Positions 15,924-27,636 of a DNA stretch of 64,000 nt are shown here, in pieces. The notes beneath the pieces were generated by a model. That model saw only the letters and a list, made by a program, of their open reading frames with translations. It was not told the origin of the DNA and searched no databases. Position 1 is the stretch's first letter. Every line of letters starts with the position of its first letter. A program made the translations under genes and the position numbers. The stretch comes from Clostridium weizhouense (GTDB lineage Bacteria > Bacillota > Clostridia > Clostridiales > Clostridiaceae): assembly GCF_019431045.1 (NCBI RefSeq), contig NZ_JAHXPT010000001.1, forward strand, positions 372,001-436,000, read 5' to 3'.

Positions 15924-18857
15924 TTAATCATTTATGCTGTTATTTATATTTTCTTGTTGACTATTTGAAATTTCTTGCTTTGCATTATTATTAGGATTTC
16001 CTAGTATATATTTCTTAAATGATTGTGATGAATTTACATACTCTGGATGCTCTTTCATAAGTTGATCTTTAAAATAAGCTTCATATACGGCTTTTACAGC
16101 TGGTGCAACAGCTCCACCATGTCCTCCATCAAATCCAACAGCTACAACTGCTATCTGTGGATTATCTGCCGGTGCATAACTTACATATGTTGCATAAGGT
16201 TTTCTTCCTATTTCCTCTTGATGCTCTTGAAAGTCTGCTGTTCCTGTTTTACCAGCTGTTTTTATTGGAAAACCTTTGAATGTTGCGGTTGCAGTACCAC
16301 CCTCTTCATTATTAACTCTAGACATACCATCTCTTATTGCTGCAATTGTGCTATCTTTCATAGTAACTTTATTCAAAATTTCTGGCTTATATTCTTGTAC
16401 TATATTTCCATCATTATCAGTCACTTTATCAACCAAATGTAATTTATATCTTGTTCCTCCATTTGCAAGTGTTGAAACATATGATGCTAATTGCATAGGT
16501 GTAAATAAATTTAATCCCTGACCTATTGAAGCACTTACAAGTTGTGCTGGTGATTTTATTTCTACTGCTTTATCATTTATTGTATATTTTGCAATAACTC
16601 TACTAACTATAGAAGCCTGTTCTTCTAAGTTTACTTTTCTACCATTATTCTCCGCTTCAGCAACTCTTGCTTTATATACATCTGAATTATTAATTATCTT
16701 TTGAACATCTGGTTTTATTTCTTTAGAAAATTCATCAAAATTTAAATTTTGTTCATCAGTACCTACTTTTTTTAGGATATCAGTGACTTTATCCTTTATA
16801 GACTGTTTGGCTGCTTTTACAACTTCATTATCATCTTCTGAATATTGTATATCAAATTTTACAAATTTATCAATACCATTATAATCTCCAGATTCTAAGT
16901 AATTAACTAAATAAAATTTTGCATAAAGTATTGCTTGCTCTTTAGATGAATCAAAATTATAAGTTTGACCAAAATTTTCTTCTATTTCTATACCTGTTGT
17001 CTTTTTTGCATTAGAATTTGGATCAACTCCTAATCCAAATTGCCAAGCATATTTTGCAATAGAATTTAATGCATCAAGGTTTCCACCATTATATTTATAT
17101 AATCTATATGCAACTTCATAAAAATAATAGTTACATGATACTTGTATAGCTTTAGCTACATCTACATTTCCATGTGTTCCTCCACCATTACTATAAATTA
17201 AACATTTTGGTGCAAATCCTTTTCCGAATGTCTCTGGATGTTCAGTAAATATTCCTCTATCAACAATAATATCAGTTGGTGATACAACTCCAGATTCAAG
17301 ACCTGCTACAGCAGTTAATGGTTTAAATGTTGATCCTGGCGGAATTAAACCCATTGTAGCATAATTATAAAATGGTTTAGGATATAAATCATAATTATCT
17401 TTTCTATTTCCATTTTCATCTAGTGGAAATAAGTTATTTACAGTTTTATTTATTCCTGTTTTTTGTATCATTTCTTTAGCAAAAGCTTCATAATCAGGAT
17501 TAAAATAATTTTTACGCTCTTCTTCACTTATTGTTCCGGGTATCGTAAATATATTGGGATCATAGTCAGGATAACTAACTAATGATAAAATTCTTCCTGT
17601 GTTTACTTCAACAGCTATTAAAGCTCCTCTTGTAGCATTTACAAACCTTGTACCATCAGAATAAATTTGATTTTCTCTTAAATCTTTCAACGTATCAGCA
17701 AAACTTTGTTCTGCTGCATACTGTATATTATTATCTATTGTAAGGTGAACATCATTTCCTGGATGTGTCTCAAGTTTAAATAATTCTTCTGTTACTCTTC
17801 CTTGAGAATTAACTTTAACAGTAGTTCCACCCTTAACTCCTTTAAGTTGTTCTTCAAAAGAAGACTCTATTCCAGATCTACCAATTAAGTCTGATGAAAC
17901 ATCATATCCTCTTAATTCATACTTTTCAGTTTTTGAACTATCAATTGATGATACATATCCTAAAACTGATGATGCTAACTCCTTATTAGGATAATATCTT
18001 ACTGGTTCTAAACTAACATCTATACCTGGTAAATCATTAAGTTTTTGATAAACTATAAAAGCAGTATCTTTTTTGATGTTTCCTGCAATAGTTACAGCTT
18101 TATATCCTTTAAAACTTTGCATCTTTATTGCATCCTTTATAACAATAAAGTTTCTAATATCATTTAACGAATATCCATTTTTTAGTAAGATATCTGTTAA
18201 TTCCTTACCGTCCATTTCACTATATAATTCTTTTTGTTGCTTTGTAGGATTAGGATCAACACATTCTATCAGATTATAACTTTTTACTAAATAATAAAAA
18301 GTATCTTCTAAACTTATTTTTACTAACTCATTATTTACTTGTTCAATTTCTTTATCATTTAACTCTTCTTTACCTTTAAATAATTTATTTTCAACTGCTT
18401 GATTTAATCCTCTATCTCTTTTAAATCTTATTTCTTCATATTTCCTAGATTCACTACTTGATGTTTTATAATCAAAATAAATCTCATTATTTTCATTTAA
18501 CTTTAATGAAAGCGTATCTTGAAAACTCTCATTATTTTCACTTAAAATCTTAAAAAGTTCACTCATTGTCGAATAAAAATTTTTTTCAGTTTCTGGTGTC
18601 TTTGTATATGTGATTGTATATGTTTGTATATTTGTAGCTAATATATTACCGTTTTGATCATATATCTTCCCTCTAGGAGCTTTTTCTGATACAAATCTAG
18701 TTGAATTAGCATTTGCTCTCTCTTTATAATTATCATAATTTAATATTTGAAGATATATTAACTTCATAGTAATAGCACCAAAGATTATAAACATAATAAT
18801 ACTTAAAACTTTATATCGTGAAATTTTCTTTTTCTTTGTTGGCTTATTTACTATCAT
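15924..18857 (-). CDS. mrdA: Class B penicillin-binding protein 2 (elongation transpeptidase)
   Basis: 977 residues, long for a PBP2. One membrane helix lies near 16-37, then the class B dimerisation domain (FVSEKAPRGKIYDQNGN, LIGRSGIESSFEEQLKG). The transpeptidase follows with the active-site SxxK in PPGSTFKPLTAV near residue 507, SxN as SCN near 573 and KTGTAD near 869. It cross-links lateral wall peptidoglycan as partner of RodA and the MreBCD scaffold. A Gln/Asn-rich C-terminal tail ends the protein. The ATG overlaps the mreD stop by 4 bp, so the two are coupled. Confidence 0.93.
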   Translation of the reverse strand: MIVNKPTKKKKISRYKVLSIIMFIIFGAITMKLIYLQILNYDNYKERANANSTRFVSEKAPRGKIYDQNGNILATNIQTYTITYTKTPETEKNFYSTMSELFKILSENNESFQDTLSLKLNENNEIYFDYKTSSSESRKYEEIRFKRDRGLNQAVENKLFKGKEELNDKEIEQVNNELVKISLEDTFYYLVKSYNLIECVDPNPTKQQKELYSEMDGKELTDILLKNGYSLNDIRNFIVIKDAIKMQSFKGYKAVTIAGNIKKDTAFIVYQKLNDLPGIDVSLEPVRYYPNKELASSVLGYVSSIDSSKTEKYELRGYDVSSDLIGRSGIESSFEEQLKGVKGGTTVKVNSQGRVTEELFKLETHPGNDVHLTIDNNIQYAAEQSFADTLKDLRENQIYSDGTRFVNATRGALIAVEVNTGRILSLVSYPDYDPNIFTIPGTISEEERKNYFNPDYEAFAKEMIQKTGINKTVNNLFPLDENGNRKDNYDLYPKPFYNYATMGLIPPGSTFKPLTAVAGLESGVVSPTDIIVDRGIFTEHPETFGKGFAPKCLIYSNGGGTHGNVDVAKAIQVSCNYYFYEVAYRLYKYNGGNLDALNSIAKYAWQFGLGVDPNSNAKKTTGIEIEENFGQTYNFDSSKEQAILYAKFYLVNYLESGDYNGIDKFVKFDIQYSEDDNEVVKAAKQSIKDKVTDILKKVGTDEQNLNFDEFSKEIKPDVQKIINNSDVYKARVAEAENNGRKVNLEEQASIVSRVIAKYTINDKAVEIKSPAQLVSASIGQGLNLFTPMQLASYVSTLANGGTRYKLHLVDKVTDNDGNIVQEYKPEILNKVTMKDSTIAAIRDGMSRVNNEEGGTATATFKGFPIKTAGKTGTADFQEHQEEIGRKPYATYVSYAPADNPQIAVVAVGFDGGHGGAVAPAVKAVYEAYFKDQLMKEHPEYVNSSQSFKKYILGNPNNNAKQEISNSQQENINNSIND

Positions 18858-19345
18858 TTAAACCTCCATGGACGTTTTTTATATTCTTCGTTAGGAATAT
18901 TCATTACTAACTTGTAACATAAAAAAATTATTATTGCATTATATATTCCCATAATTAAACTTTTCGAAAGATCCATTTTTATTTTTAAGAAATAAAATAT
19001 TATAAGAATTCCTATAGCTTTTAATATAGTTAAGATTAAAGTAGAAATTACAGGTATTAATCTCTTAGTTTTAAAAATGTTTTCTCCTATCAAACTTGCT
19101 ACTATACATAAAAACAGATTTAATAGTGAATTTACTCCAAATCCATAAAAAAAGAACAAATCTTGTAAAATACCACTTATTGCACCAATAAATACAGCCT
19201 TTTCTCTTCCATTTATAATAGAATATGCAATAGCAAATGTAAATAATAAACTTGGATATACACCATTAATCGAAAAAAATGGCACAAGAGAATTATCTAA
19301 AATTACTAATACTATAGAAACTAAAATTACTATTAACTTTTCCAT
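18854..19345 (-). CDS. mreD: Rod shape-determining membrane protein MreD
   Basis: 163 residues, almost wholly hydrophobic with about five membrane segments, the usual MreD size. Family features include the start NSLVPFFSINGVYPSLLFTF and SGILQDLFFFYGFGVNSLL. MreD links MreC and the elongasome. It starts 11 bp behind mreC with an AGGAG box and overlaps PBP2 by 4 bp. Confidence 0.9.
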   Translation of the reverse strand: MEKLIVILVSIVLVILDNSLVPFFSINGVYPSLLFTFAIAYSIINGREKAVFIGAISGILQDLFFFYGFGVNSLLNLFLCIVASLIGENIFKTKRLIPVISTLILTILKAIGILIIFYFLKIKMDLSKSLIMGIYNAIIIFLCYKLVMNIPNEEYKKRPWRFK

Positions 19346-19356
19346 AATAAAAACTC

Positions 19357-20202
19357 CTAATATTTAATTTCTCTTGTATCTTTAGGAGATACAATAAATA
19401 ATTCTTCTAATTTATTAAAGTCCACATATGGCTTTACAAGCGCTGTCTTCATTACTTTAATTTTATCTTCCTCTACAGAGATAACTTCTCCAATTTTAAT
19501 TTCCTTAGGATAAATTCTTCCGACTCCTGAAGTCATAATAACATCGCCTTCTTTTATCTCAGAATCCATAGGAAGATTATATACCTTTGCTAAATTTCTA
19601 TTTTTATTATCTTTATATCCCTTTAAGTATCCTGTACTTTCTCTTGTACTCTCTACCATAACGCTTACAGCTATATTTTCATTAATTAATGATTGAATAA
19701 TACTCCAGTTACTACCTACTGTTGTAACTTGACCTACAAGCCCTTTTGCTGAAATTACAATCATTCCTTTTTTAATACCTTCATTTTCCCCTTTATTTAC
19801 TATATATCCATCTAAAAAACTTCCTCCACTATAACCAATAATGTCACAGCCTATATAATTATAGTTATTATTTTGCTTTGAGAAATTTAATACATCTCTT
19901 AATCTTTCATTTTCTTGTTCTAAATCAGAATACTGTAATAATTTACTTTTAAGTTCTTCATTTTCTGTTGTTAAGTCTCTATTTTGATTTTTAACTTCTG
20001 AAAAATTTAAAAAGAAATCTAATGTTTCTTTTACTGTATTTGTAGCTTTATAAATTAGCGTTTGTGCTGGTTTTAAAGTATTACTTGCCCCATTTTCAAC
20101 TATATTTTTATTTTCTCTCTTGACTGTATGAACTATTAACCCTAAAAAGCTAACTGACAGCACTATAATAGTTACTGCCAGTTTATTCTTAAGAAACTTC
20201 AC
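19357..20202 (-). CDS. mreC: Rod shape-determining protein MreC
   Basis: 281 residues. An N-terminal membrane segment (about 7-26) is followed by a coiled coil rich in Glu/Asn/Leu (residues 65-105). Two external beta domains follow, with family patterns GENEGIKKGMIVISAKGLVG and GDVIMTSGVGRIYPKEIKIG. It connects cytoplasmic MreB filaments to PBP2. GTG start with AGAGGAT upstream. The gene lies 3 bp behind mreB. Confidence 0.94.
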   Translation of the reverse strand: MKFLKNKLAVTIIVLSVSFLGLIVHTVKRENKNIVENGASNTLKPAQTLIYKATNTVKETLDFFLNFSEVKNQNRDLTTENEELKSKLLQYSDLEQENERLRDVLNFSKQNNNYNYIGCDIIGYSGGSFLDGYIVNKGENEGIKKGMIVISAKGLVGQVTTVGSNWSIIQSLINENIAVSVMVESTRESTGYLKGYKDNKNRNLAKVYNLPMDSEIKEGDVIMTSGVGRIYPKEIKIGEVISVEEDKIKVMKTALVKPYVDFNKLEELFIVSPKDTREIKY

Positions 20203-20205
20203 TTT

Positions 20206-22010
<1,805 letters not shown>

Positions 22011-22048
22011 AAATATCCTCCTCTTAATATTGGATACCCCACCCCATT

Positions 22049-22615
22049 TTATTTTACTTGTTCAAGCATAGTTTTTAACTTATTTAAAGGAAGACCAACT
22101 ACATTATAATAGCATCCTTTTATTTCTTGTATAAATGTTCCACCTATGCCTTGTATTCCATAAGCTCCAGCCTTATCCAAAGGTTCTTTTGTTTTTATGT
22201 ATTCTCTAATTTCTTCATCACTCATTGATGCAAATGTTACTTCTGTATACAAGCTTTCCTTAACAGTCTTGTTTAAAGCTGTATTAATTACTACAATTCC
22301 AGAATAAACAAAATGTTTCCTTCCTTGAAGAGATTTTATCATGTCAAATGCATGTTTTTCATCTCTTGGTTTACCTAATATCTTACCATCTAATGTAACT
22401 ATAGTATCTGCCGATATTATTATTGCATCCTCATGAATATTGTTCTTAATACTAATAGCTTTTCCTAAAGCTATATCTTGAACATATTTATCAATAGAGC
22501 CTTCAAAAATTATTTCACTTTCATCAAAATTACTAACTACTATATCAAAATCTTTTATAAGTCTTGTTAATAATTCTTGTCGTCTTTCTGAAGCAGAAGC
22601 TAATATAACTTTCAT
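22049..22615 (-). CDS. maf: Maf-like nucleoside triphosphate pyrophosphatase
   Basis: 188 residues, typical Maf size. Motifs are LASASERRQELL near residues 5-16, SADTIVTLDGKILGKPRD near 68-86 and a late GIQGIGGTFI. Family members hydrolyse non-canonical or methylated NTPs (dTTP/UTP types) and affect septum formation when overproduced. Start has GAGGA. It heads the maf-radC-mreBCD-PBP2 run of genes; the 236 bp upstream carry a dyad (22719-22760). Confidence 0.92.
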   Translation of the reverse strand: MKVILASASERRQELLTRLIKDFDIVVSNFDESEIIFEGSIDKYVQDIALGKAISIKNNIHEDAIIISADTIVTLDGKILGKPRDEKHAFDMIKSLQGRKHFVYSGIVVINTALNKTVKESLYTEVTFASMSDEEIREYIKTKEPLDKAGAYGIQGIGGTFIQEIKGCYYNVVGLPLNKLKTMLEQVK

Positions 22616-22718
22616 ATACTCACATCCTCTAAAAACTGTCCTTAATAATTATCCCCAATTCATATAATTATAGACATAAATTCCCTTAAGTAATTAAAAT
22701 TAGTCATAAACACTTAAG

Positions 22719-22760
22719 GTGTAGTTATGATCCCCAAAAGCTGACAACCATCACTACACC
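22719..22760. other. Dyad in the leader of maf
   Basis: GGTGTAGT (22719-22726) pairs with ACTACACC (22753-22760), and the stem extends inwards with mismatches. No T tract follows on the minus strand, so it is not a simple terminator. It may be an operator or an RNA hairpin in the leader. Confidence 0.35.
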
Positions 22761-22851
22761 AATATAGTTTAACATTTAACCAGTTCTTAAACAAGTACGT
22801 TAAAGTAACTTGTAATGTTTTTATAAAAAATTAATTTTATTGTAATAATTC

Positions 22852-23511
22852 TTACACTTTATACTTTTCAATAATTTCATAAAAATATTTTAAATGAACT
22901 TTAACATTAGTTTTATCTATTTCATCTGGTAAATTATCTACATACTCTTTAACATTGTTTAACTCATCATTGCTAGATTGCTCACTACCAATTATTTTTA
23001 AACACCAAGTTTTATAATCAGATGTTTTTACACTTTTAACATCTGGTTCTTCTAACTTATCACTTATAATTAAAAATCCTTCAGTTATCTTACTAATCTT
23101 TTTTTGTTCTATTGTATCATTAGGAAATTTAAAATTAATTTTAACAACATTTATACCTTGACTTGTTAACTCTTCTAATTTTTTTGTTCCATCATCTTCT
23201 GAATATAAACCAATTACAACTCTATATTTATTTTCATTTTCAATTATATAGCTGTTATATTTAGAAGGTATAGTATTAACTGCTGCATCAGCATTTTCTT
23301 TATTTGCATAATAACCGAATTGCAAAGCCATAAAATTTTCATTGCTATTAGTAACAATACACTCATTTGAAGAATTAATATTAACATCACCTTTGAATAC
23401 AATCTTGCTAAAATATAATCCAATTACAATAGATACTCCTACTATTATTGATATTACACACAAAAATTTAAATTTCCTGTGTTTTTTGTACTCATATCTT
23501 GTATATCTCAT
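22852..23511 (-). CDS. SPOR-domain membrane protein
   Basis: 219 residues. A basic N-terminus, one membrane helix near 17-36 and an external part. Residues about 60-125 fit the SPOR (Sporulation related) fold that binds denuded glycan: FMALQFGYYANKENADAAVN, then YRVVIGLYSEDDGTKKLEEL. The C-terminal 90 residues have no domain I recognise. It probably sits at septa or spore-forming membranes. AGGAGG start. Its place beside maf and the Mre block fits cell-envelope work. Confidence 0.8.
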   Translation of the reverse strand: MRYTRYEYKKHRKFKFLCVISIIVGVSIVIGLYFSKIVFKGDVNINSSNECIVTNSNENFMALQFGYYANKENADAAVNTIPSKYNSYIIENENKYRVVIGLYSEDDGTKKLEELTSQGINVVKINFKFPNDTIEQKKISKITEGFLIISDKLEEPDVKSVKTSDYKTWCLKIIGSEQSSNDELNNVKEYVDNLPDEIDKTNVKVHLKYFYEIIEKYKV

Positions 23512-23637
23512 ATAAATACCTCCTAAATTTATAATTAGATTACTAACTAAATAATATTAATTATGTAGCTTTATTTCTTATGTATTATAATTATTCTCTA
23601 GGTTAGATTTATATGAATTATGTTATACATTTTTAAA

Positions 23638-24150
23638 TTAAGCTGATTTACTTAATATTAATAAATCTGTTGAATTATAGTTATTATCTTCAAAAAAATT
23701 TTTTGATATCCTAACCTTATCAAATCCCATAGTATTCCAAAATTTAATTGCTTTTTTATTTTCTGAATTTACTCCTACTTTAAAATATTCTACGCAATAA
23801 AGACTCTTAAAATAATCTAATATTTCTTTTAATATTTTATTTCCAAATCCCATATTTCTAAATCTAAAATCTATTAAGTATAACCAAATAAACAATTCTG
23901 ATTTTCCTTCTAATTCAAAACGACCTTTAAAAACACCATATATATGATTATCTTTTTCTATTTTAAGAAATAACTCTTCTTCTGTTAAATAATACTCTAA
24001 AAATCTTCTATAAAATAATTGTTTATCTAAGGAAAAAACATCTTCATTAAAATTATCATTTAATTTAATCCATTCATTTAATTTATCTATATCATCTCTT
24101 TTAACACTAGTTATTTTAAACTCCTCACAATAAAACTCAATATTTACCAA
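23638..24150 (-). CDS. GNAT family N-acetyltransferase
   Basis: 170 residues. The acetyl-CoA motif A appears as YLIDFRFRNMGFGNKILKEI near residues 90-110 (R-x-x-G-x-G/A, slightly relaxed) and motif B as SENKKAIKFWNTMGFDKV near 131-148. The acceptor substrate is unknown. The start is TTG with GGAGG ten bases before it. It stands as a single gene between a SPOR protein and pepD. Confidence 0.78.
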   Translation of the reverse strand: MVNIEFYCEEFKITSVKRDDIDKLNEWIKLNDNFNEDVFSLDKQLFYRRFLEYYLTEEELFLKIEKDNHIYGVFKGRFELEGKSELFIWLYLIDFRFRNMGFGNKILKEILDYFKSLYCVEYFKVGVNSENKKAIKFWNTMGFDKVRISKNFFEDNNYNSTDLLILSKSA

Positions 24151-24246
24151 TCTGATTGTTCCTCCTTATTAATTTCAATGTTAATTATAATTATTCTTCA
24201 TTTTACATAATATTTCCTCTATGAAATCTAAAAATAAATCAAAAAG

Positions 24247-24280
24247 GCTATGTTTTAAAAATATCTTTTTAAAACATAGC
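24247..24280. terminator. Near-perfect palindromic terminator (family D ends)
   Basis: A 15-base stem (24247-24261 with 24266-24280) made of the sequence GCTATGTTTTAAAAA and its inverse. It lies behind pepD (minus strand). The arms equal the ends of the family D elements, so this looks like a minimal copy used as terminator. Confidence 0.7.
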
Positions 24281-24308
24281 TAAATACTTTATTGTTATTA
24301 ATTTTTTA

Positions 24309-25763
24309 CTATTTAATTTTCTTTAATACTTCTAATAGATATTCCCAAACTCTTTTTACAGAAGAAATACTCATATGTTCATTTGGAGTATGTGCATCAA
24401 ATAAATCTGGCCCAAAACTTATCATATCTAGATCTCCTAATTTTTCTTTAAATAATCCACATTCTACACCAGCATGAATAGCTACAACCTCTGGTTCTTC
24501 ATCATATAATTCTTTATAAACATCTTTACATATTTCTCTTATTTTTGAATCTTCTTTAAATTGCCATTCTGGATATCCAGCTGTATTTGAAACAGTGCCT
24601 TCAAATACATCAGTTAAACACTTAATTTTTTCAACAATTTCTTCTCTTAATGAAAATACAGAACTTCTTACCGCACTATCATATTCTATACAAGTTTCAT
24701 TAGTTGTAACAACACCTATATTAGTTGAACTTTCTGTTAAGCCTTCTATATCAGAGCTTACTGTATTTACTCCATTTGGATATAAATATAATAGATTAAT
24801 AACCTTATTAGTAGTATCTTTAGAAAATACTTTTTTAGATTTTTCTTCTAATACTTTAGTCTCTAATTTAATATTAGGATCTTTTACTCTAAATTCATTT
24901 TTAAAATCTTCTCTTAATGTTGATATTATATTAATAAATTTTTCTTCATCTTGTGAATTTATTAATACTTTTGCTATTGCTTCTCTAGGTATAGCATTAT
25001 TTTTAGAACCACCATTTAATGAAATTATTCTAAAGTCTAAACTATTAAGTAAATTCTTTAAAACTCTTCCTATTAATTTATTTGAATTTCCTCTTTCTAA
25101 GTGTATATCAGAACCCGAATGTCCTCCACTTAAACCTTTAATTGTAATTTCATATTCTTTTGTATCAGCTTTAGCTTCTTCCCATTCTATAGTTAAAGTA
25201 GATTTTGTTCTTATTCCACCTGCACAGCTAACTAAAAGTTTTCCTTCTTCTTCCGAATCTAAATTTAAAACAATTTTTCCATCTAAGCTATCTGGCTTTA
25301 GTGCCATTGCTCCAGTCATACCTGCTTCTTCATCTGTTGTTAATAATATTTCAAGTGCCGGATGTTCCAAAGTATTGTCTTCTAATAATGCCATTGCATA
25401 TGCTACTGCAATACCATCATCAGCACCTAAAGTAGTTCCATTTGCATAAATAAAATCATCTTTAGTAACTAATTCTATTGGATCTTTAGTAAAATCATGT
25501 ATAGTTTCGTTATTTTTTTCACAGACCATATCCATATGACCTTGAATTATTGCGGTTGGTGCATCCTCATATCCTGGTGATGCTGGTTTTTTTATTATTA
25601 TATTTAATGCTTCATCTTGAATTGTTTCTAAACCTAACCCTTTACCGAAACTTAATAAATAATCACTTATACCCTTCTCATTCCCTGATCCTCTAGGAAT
25701 TTTTGATATTTCTTCAAAGTAGTAAAAAACTTTTTCGCAATTAATTTGTTTAAATTTTCTCAT
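24309..25763 (-). CDS. pepD: Beta-Ala-His dipeptidase / aminoacyl-histidine dipeptidase (M20C)
   Basis: 484 residues. The dizinc M20 ligands are visible: His and Asp of IIQGHMDMVCE near 77-86, Asp in TLGADDGIAVAYAM near 115, the catalytic Glu pair in TTDEEAGMTGAM near 146 and Asp in LNLDSEEEGKLL near 172. The last His lies in FDAHTPNEHMS near 460. The dimerisation (lid) domain separates the two catalytic parts (GLSGGHSGSDIH). It should be a cytosolic peptidase that cleaves Xaa-His and other dipeptides. Start has AGGAAGG. Single gene. Confidence 0.93.
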   Translation of the reverse strand: MRKFKQINCEKVFYYFEEISKIPRGSGNEKGISDYLLSFGKGLGLETIQDEALNIIIKKPASPGYEDAPTAIIQGHMDMVCEKNNETIHDFTKDPIELVTKDDFIYANGTTLGADDGIAVAYAMALLEDNTLEHPALEILLTTDEEAGMTGAMALKPDSLDGKIVLNLDSEEEGKLLVSCAGGIRTKSTLTIEWEEAKADTKEYEITIKGLSGGHSGSDIHLERGNSNKLIGRVLKNLLNSLDFRIISLNGGSKNNAIPREAIAKVLINSQDEEKFINIISTLREDFKNEFRVKDPNIKLETKVLEEKSKKVFSKDTTNKVINLLYLYPNGVNTVSSDIEGLTESSTNIGVVTTNETCIEYDSAVRSSVFSLREEIVEKIKCLTDVFEGTVSNTAGYPEWQFKEDSKIREICKDVYKELYDEEPEVVAIHAGVECGLFKEKLGDLDMISFGPDLFDAHTPNEHMSISSVKRVWEYLLEVLKKIK

Positions 25764-25824
25764 AATTGTTCTTTCCTTCCTAAATATGTGATAAAATTAA
25801 CATATATGCTAATTTAAATTAATT

Positions 25825-25889
25825 ATAAAATATAAATTAAATAATATTATTTTAATTTTACCATAAAATATAAATTAAATAATATTATT
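25825..25889. repeat. Two 27-bp direct repeats upstream of pyk
   Basis: The identical AT-only 27-mer occupies 25825-25851 and 25863-25889, 11 bp apart. It lies in the gap between divergent pepD and pyk. It may be a duplication, a curved stretch or a regulator site. Confidence 0.6.
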
Positions 25890-25965
25890 CAATTAAATTT
25901 ATTCTTTATTTTAGTATTACATAATTAGAATAAGGTTATTTAAAATTTATAGAAGAGGTGTTAAT

Positions 25966-27384
25966 ATGCAAAAAACTAAAATGATTTTTACAATTGGACC
26001 GTCAAGTGATAATGAAGAAACGTTAAGAAAATTTATTAAAATTGGTATGAGTGCTGCAAGATTAAATTTTTCTCATGGTACTCATGAAACTCACAAAGAA
26101 AAAATAGATTTAATAAAAAAAATCAGAAAAGATATGGGAACTCCTACTGCAATGATATTAGATATTAAAGGTCCTAAAATTAGAACCCATAATTTTATAA
26201 ATGATGGAGTAGACCTTAAGGAAGGACAAGGTTTTTCTTTTATTTGTGGAGAAGAAATTCTAGGTGATGAAACTCAATGTTCAATTTCTTATGAAGAACT
26301 TTATCAAGACATAAAAGTTGGTGGAGAAATTCTTGTTGATGATGGACTTTTAAGATTTAAAGTTACAGGGGTTGAAGGGAAACGTATTAACTGTATCGTA
26401 ACTGTTGGCGGAAAAATCAAAAATCATAAGGGTGTAAACGTTCCTAATGTAGTAATTAAATTACCATCAATAACCGAAAAAGACATTGAAGACATAAAAT
26501 TCGGTTGCGAAATGGGCGTAGATTTTATAGCTGCTTCTTTTATCAGAAAAGCTAGTGATGTTCTTGATGTAAAAAAAGTTCTAGCAGAAAACAACGGAAA
26601 ACATATTAAGGTAATAGCAAAAATAGAAAATCAAGAAGGTGTTGATAATATTGATGATATTATCAAATCAACTGATTGTGTAATGGTTGCAAGAGGAGAT
26701 ATGGGTGTAGAAATTCCAATCCAAAAAGTTCCTATAATTCAAAAGATGATTATAAGAAAATGTAATGATGCCGGTAAAGTTGTAGTAACTGCAACTCAAA
26801 TGCTTGATTCAATGATTAGAAATTCTATTCCTACTAGAGCTGAAGCTAGTGATATATGTAATGCTATATTTGACGGAACAGATGCTATTATGTTAAGTGG
26901 AGAAAGTGCATCTGGAAGTTTTCCAATTGAAGCTGCTACTATAATGTCAGAAATTGCAAAAGAAGCCGAAGCACATTTAGATTATAACCATTTAACTGCA
27001 AGATTAAGAGAACCATCTCTTACTGATTATGCTGGTGCAATAAGTTATACCGCTTGTAGAACTTCAAATTTATTACATGCTTCATCAATAGTTGCTGCTA
27101 CTAAAAGTGGTGCTACTGCTACAATGATTTCAAGATATAGACCAAAATCACCTGTTATAGCAATAACTCCTTATGAAAAGGTTAGAAGAAGTTTAGCATT
27201 AAATTTTGGAGTATTACCAGTTCTTTGTGATATGTATAATACTACTGATGATATTTTAACAGAGGCTAGAAGAGCTGTATTTAATTTAAATTTTGCTTTA
27301 CCTGGTGAAGATATTGTTGTTGCTGCTGGAATGCCTACAACTCAAACTGGTGGTACAAATATGTTAAAAATAGAAAAACTTTAA
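25966..27384 (+). CDS. pyk: Pyruvate kinase
   Basis: 472 residues. The barrel carries TIGPSSDNEETL, ARLNFSHGTHE near 34-44, the active-site signature VIAKIENQEGVDN with the catalytic Lys near 220, and MVARGDMGVEIP near 245. It ends after the allosteric C domain and lacks the extra phosphohistidine domain present in Bacillus enzymes. It converts PEP and ADP to pyruvate and ATP, the last step of glycolysis. Start has AGAGG. It stands alone, divergent from pepD. Confidence 0.96.
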   Translation: MQKTKMIFTIGPSSDNEETLRKFIKIGMSAARLNFSHGTHETHKEKIDLIKKIRKDMGTPTAMILDIKGPKIRTHNFINDGVDLKEGQGFSFICGEEILGDETQCSISYEELYQDIKVGGEILVDDGLLRFKVTGVEGKRINCIVTVGGKIKNHKGVNVPNVVIKLPSITEKDIEDIKFGCEMGVDFIAASFIRKASDVLDVKKVLAENNGKHIKVIAKIENQEGVDNIDDIIKSTDCVMVARGDMGVEIPIQKVPIIQKMIIRKCNDAGKVVVTATQMLDSMIRNSIPTRAEASDICNAIFDGTDAIMLSGESASGSFPIEAATIMSEIAKEAEAHLDYNHLTARLREPSLTDYAGAISYTACRTSNLLHASSIVAATKSGATATMISRYRPKSPVIAITPYEKVRRSLALNFGVLPVLCDMYNTTDDILTEARRAVFNLNFALPGEDIVVAAGMPTTQTGGTNMLKIEKL

Positions 27385-27390
27385 GCTTTA

Positions 27391-27450
27391 ATATAAGTTT
27401 ACTTAATAGACTTATTAATTAATACTTAGATTTTAATTGAAACTTATATA
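27391..27450. repeat. Short inverted-repeat element, family B copy 1
   Basis: About 60 bp between ATATAAGTTT (27391) and its inverse GAAACTTATATA (ending 27450), right behind pyk. Related to elements at 29069-29158, 60187-60266 and 62206-62280. Confidence 0.5.
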
Positions 27451-27498
27451 GTTTAATAACGATATTATATTAAATATTTTATAAAACTTTAAATCATT

Positions 27499-27542
27499 TA
27501 AGCTGTTTCAAATACAATTTTCTTTGTATTTAAAACAGCTTA
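27499..27542. terminator. Bidirectional terminator between pyk and the S1-like gene
   Basis: Long hairpin (TAAGCTGTTT at 27499 with AAACAGCTTA ending 27542, extended by an inner TACAAA/TTTGTA stem). It serves the two convergent genes. Confidence 0.8.
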
Positions 27543-27636
27543 TTTATATATTACAAATTTAATTCTGCAACAAACTATATAAAGTTCTTTAACTTACTAA
27601 ATAACTCTTATTTGAATAAGTATTTATTATATATAC

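Noticed and set aside
24595..25449. Long plus-strand frame of 284 residues
   Set aside because: Antisense to pepD, which has all M20 motifs. No ribosome site and a Ser/Leu/Phe-rich mirror composition.
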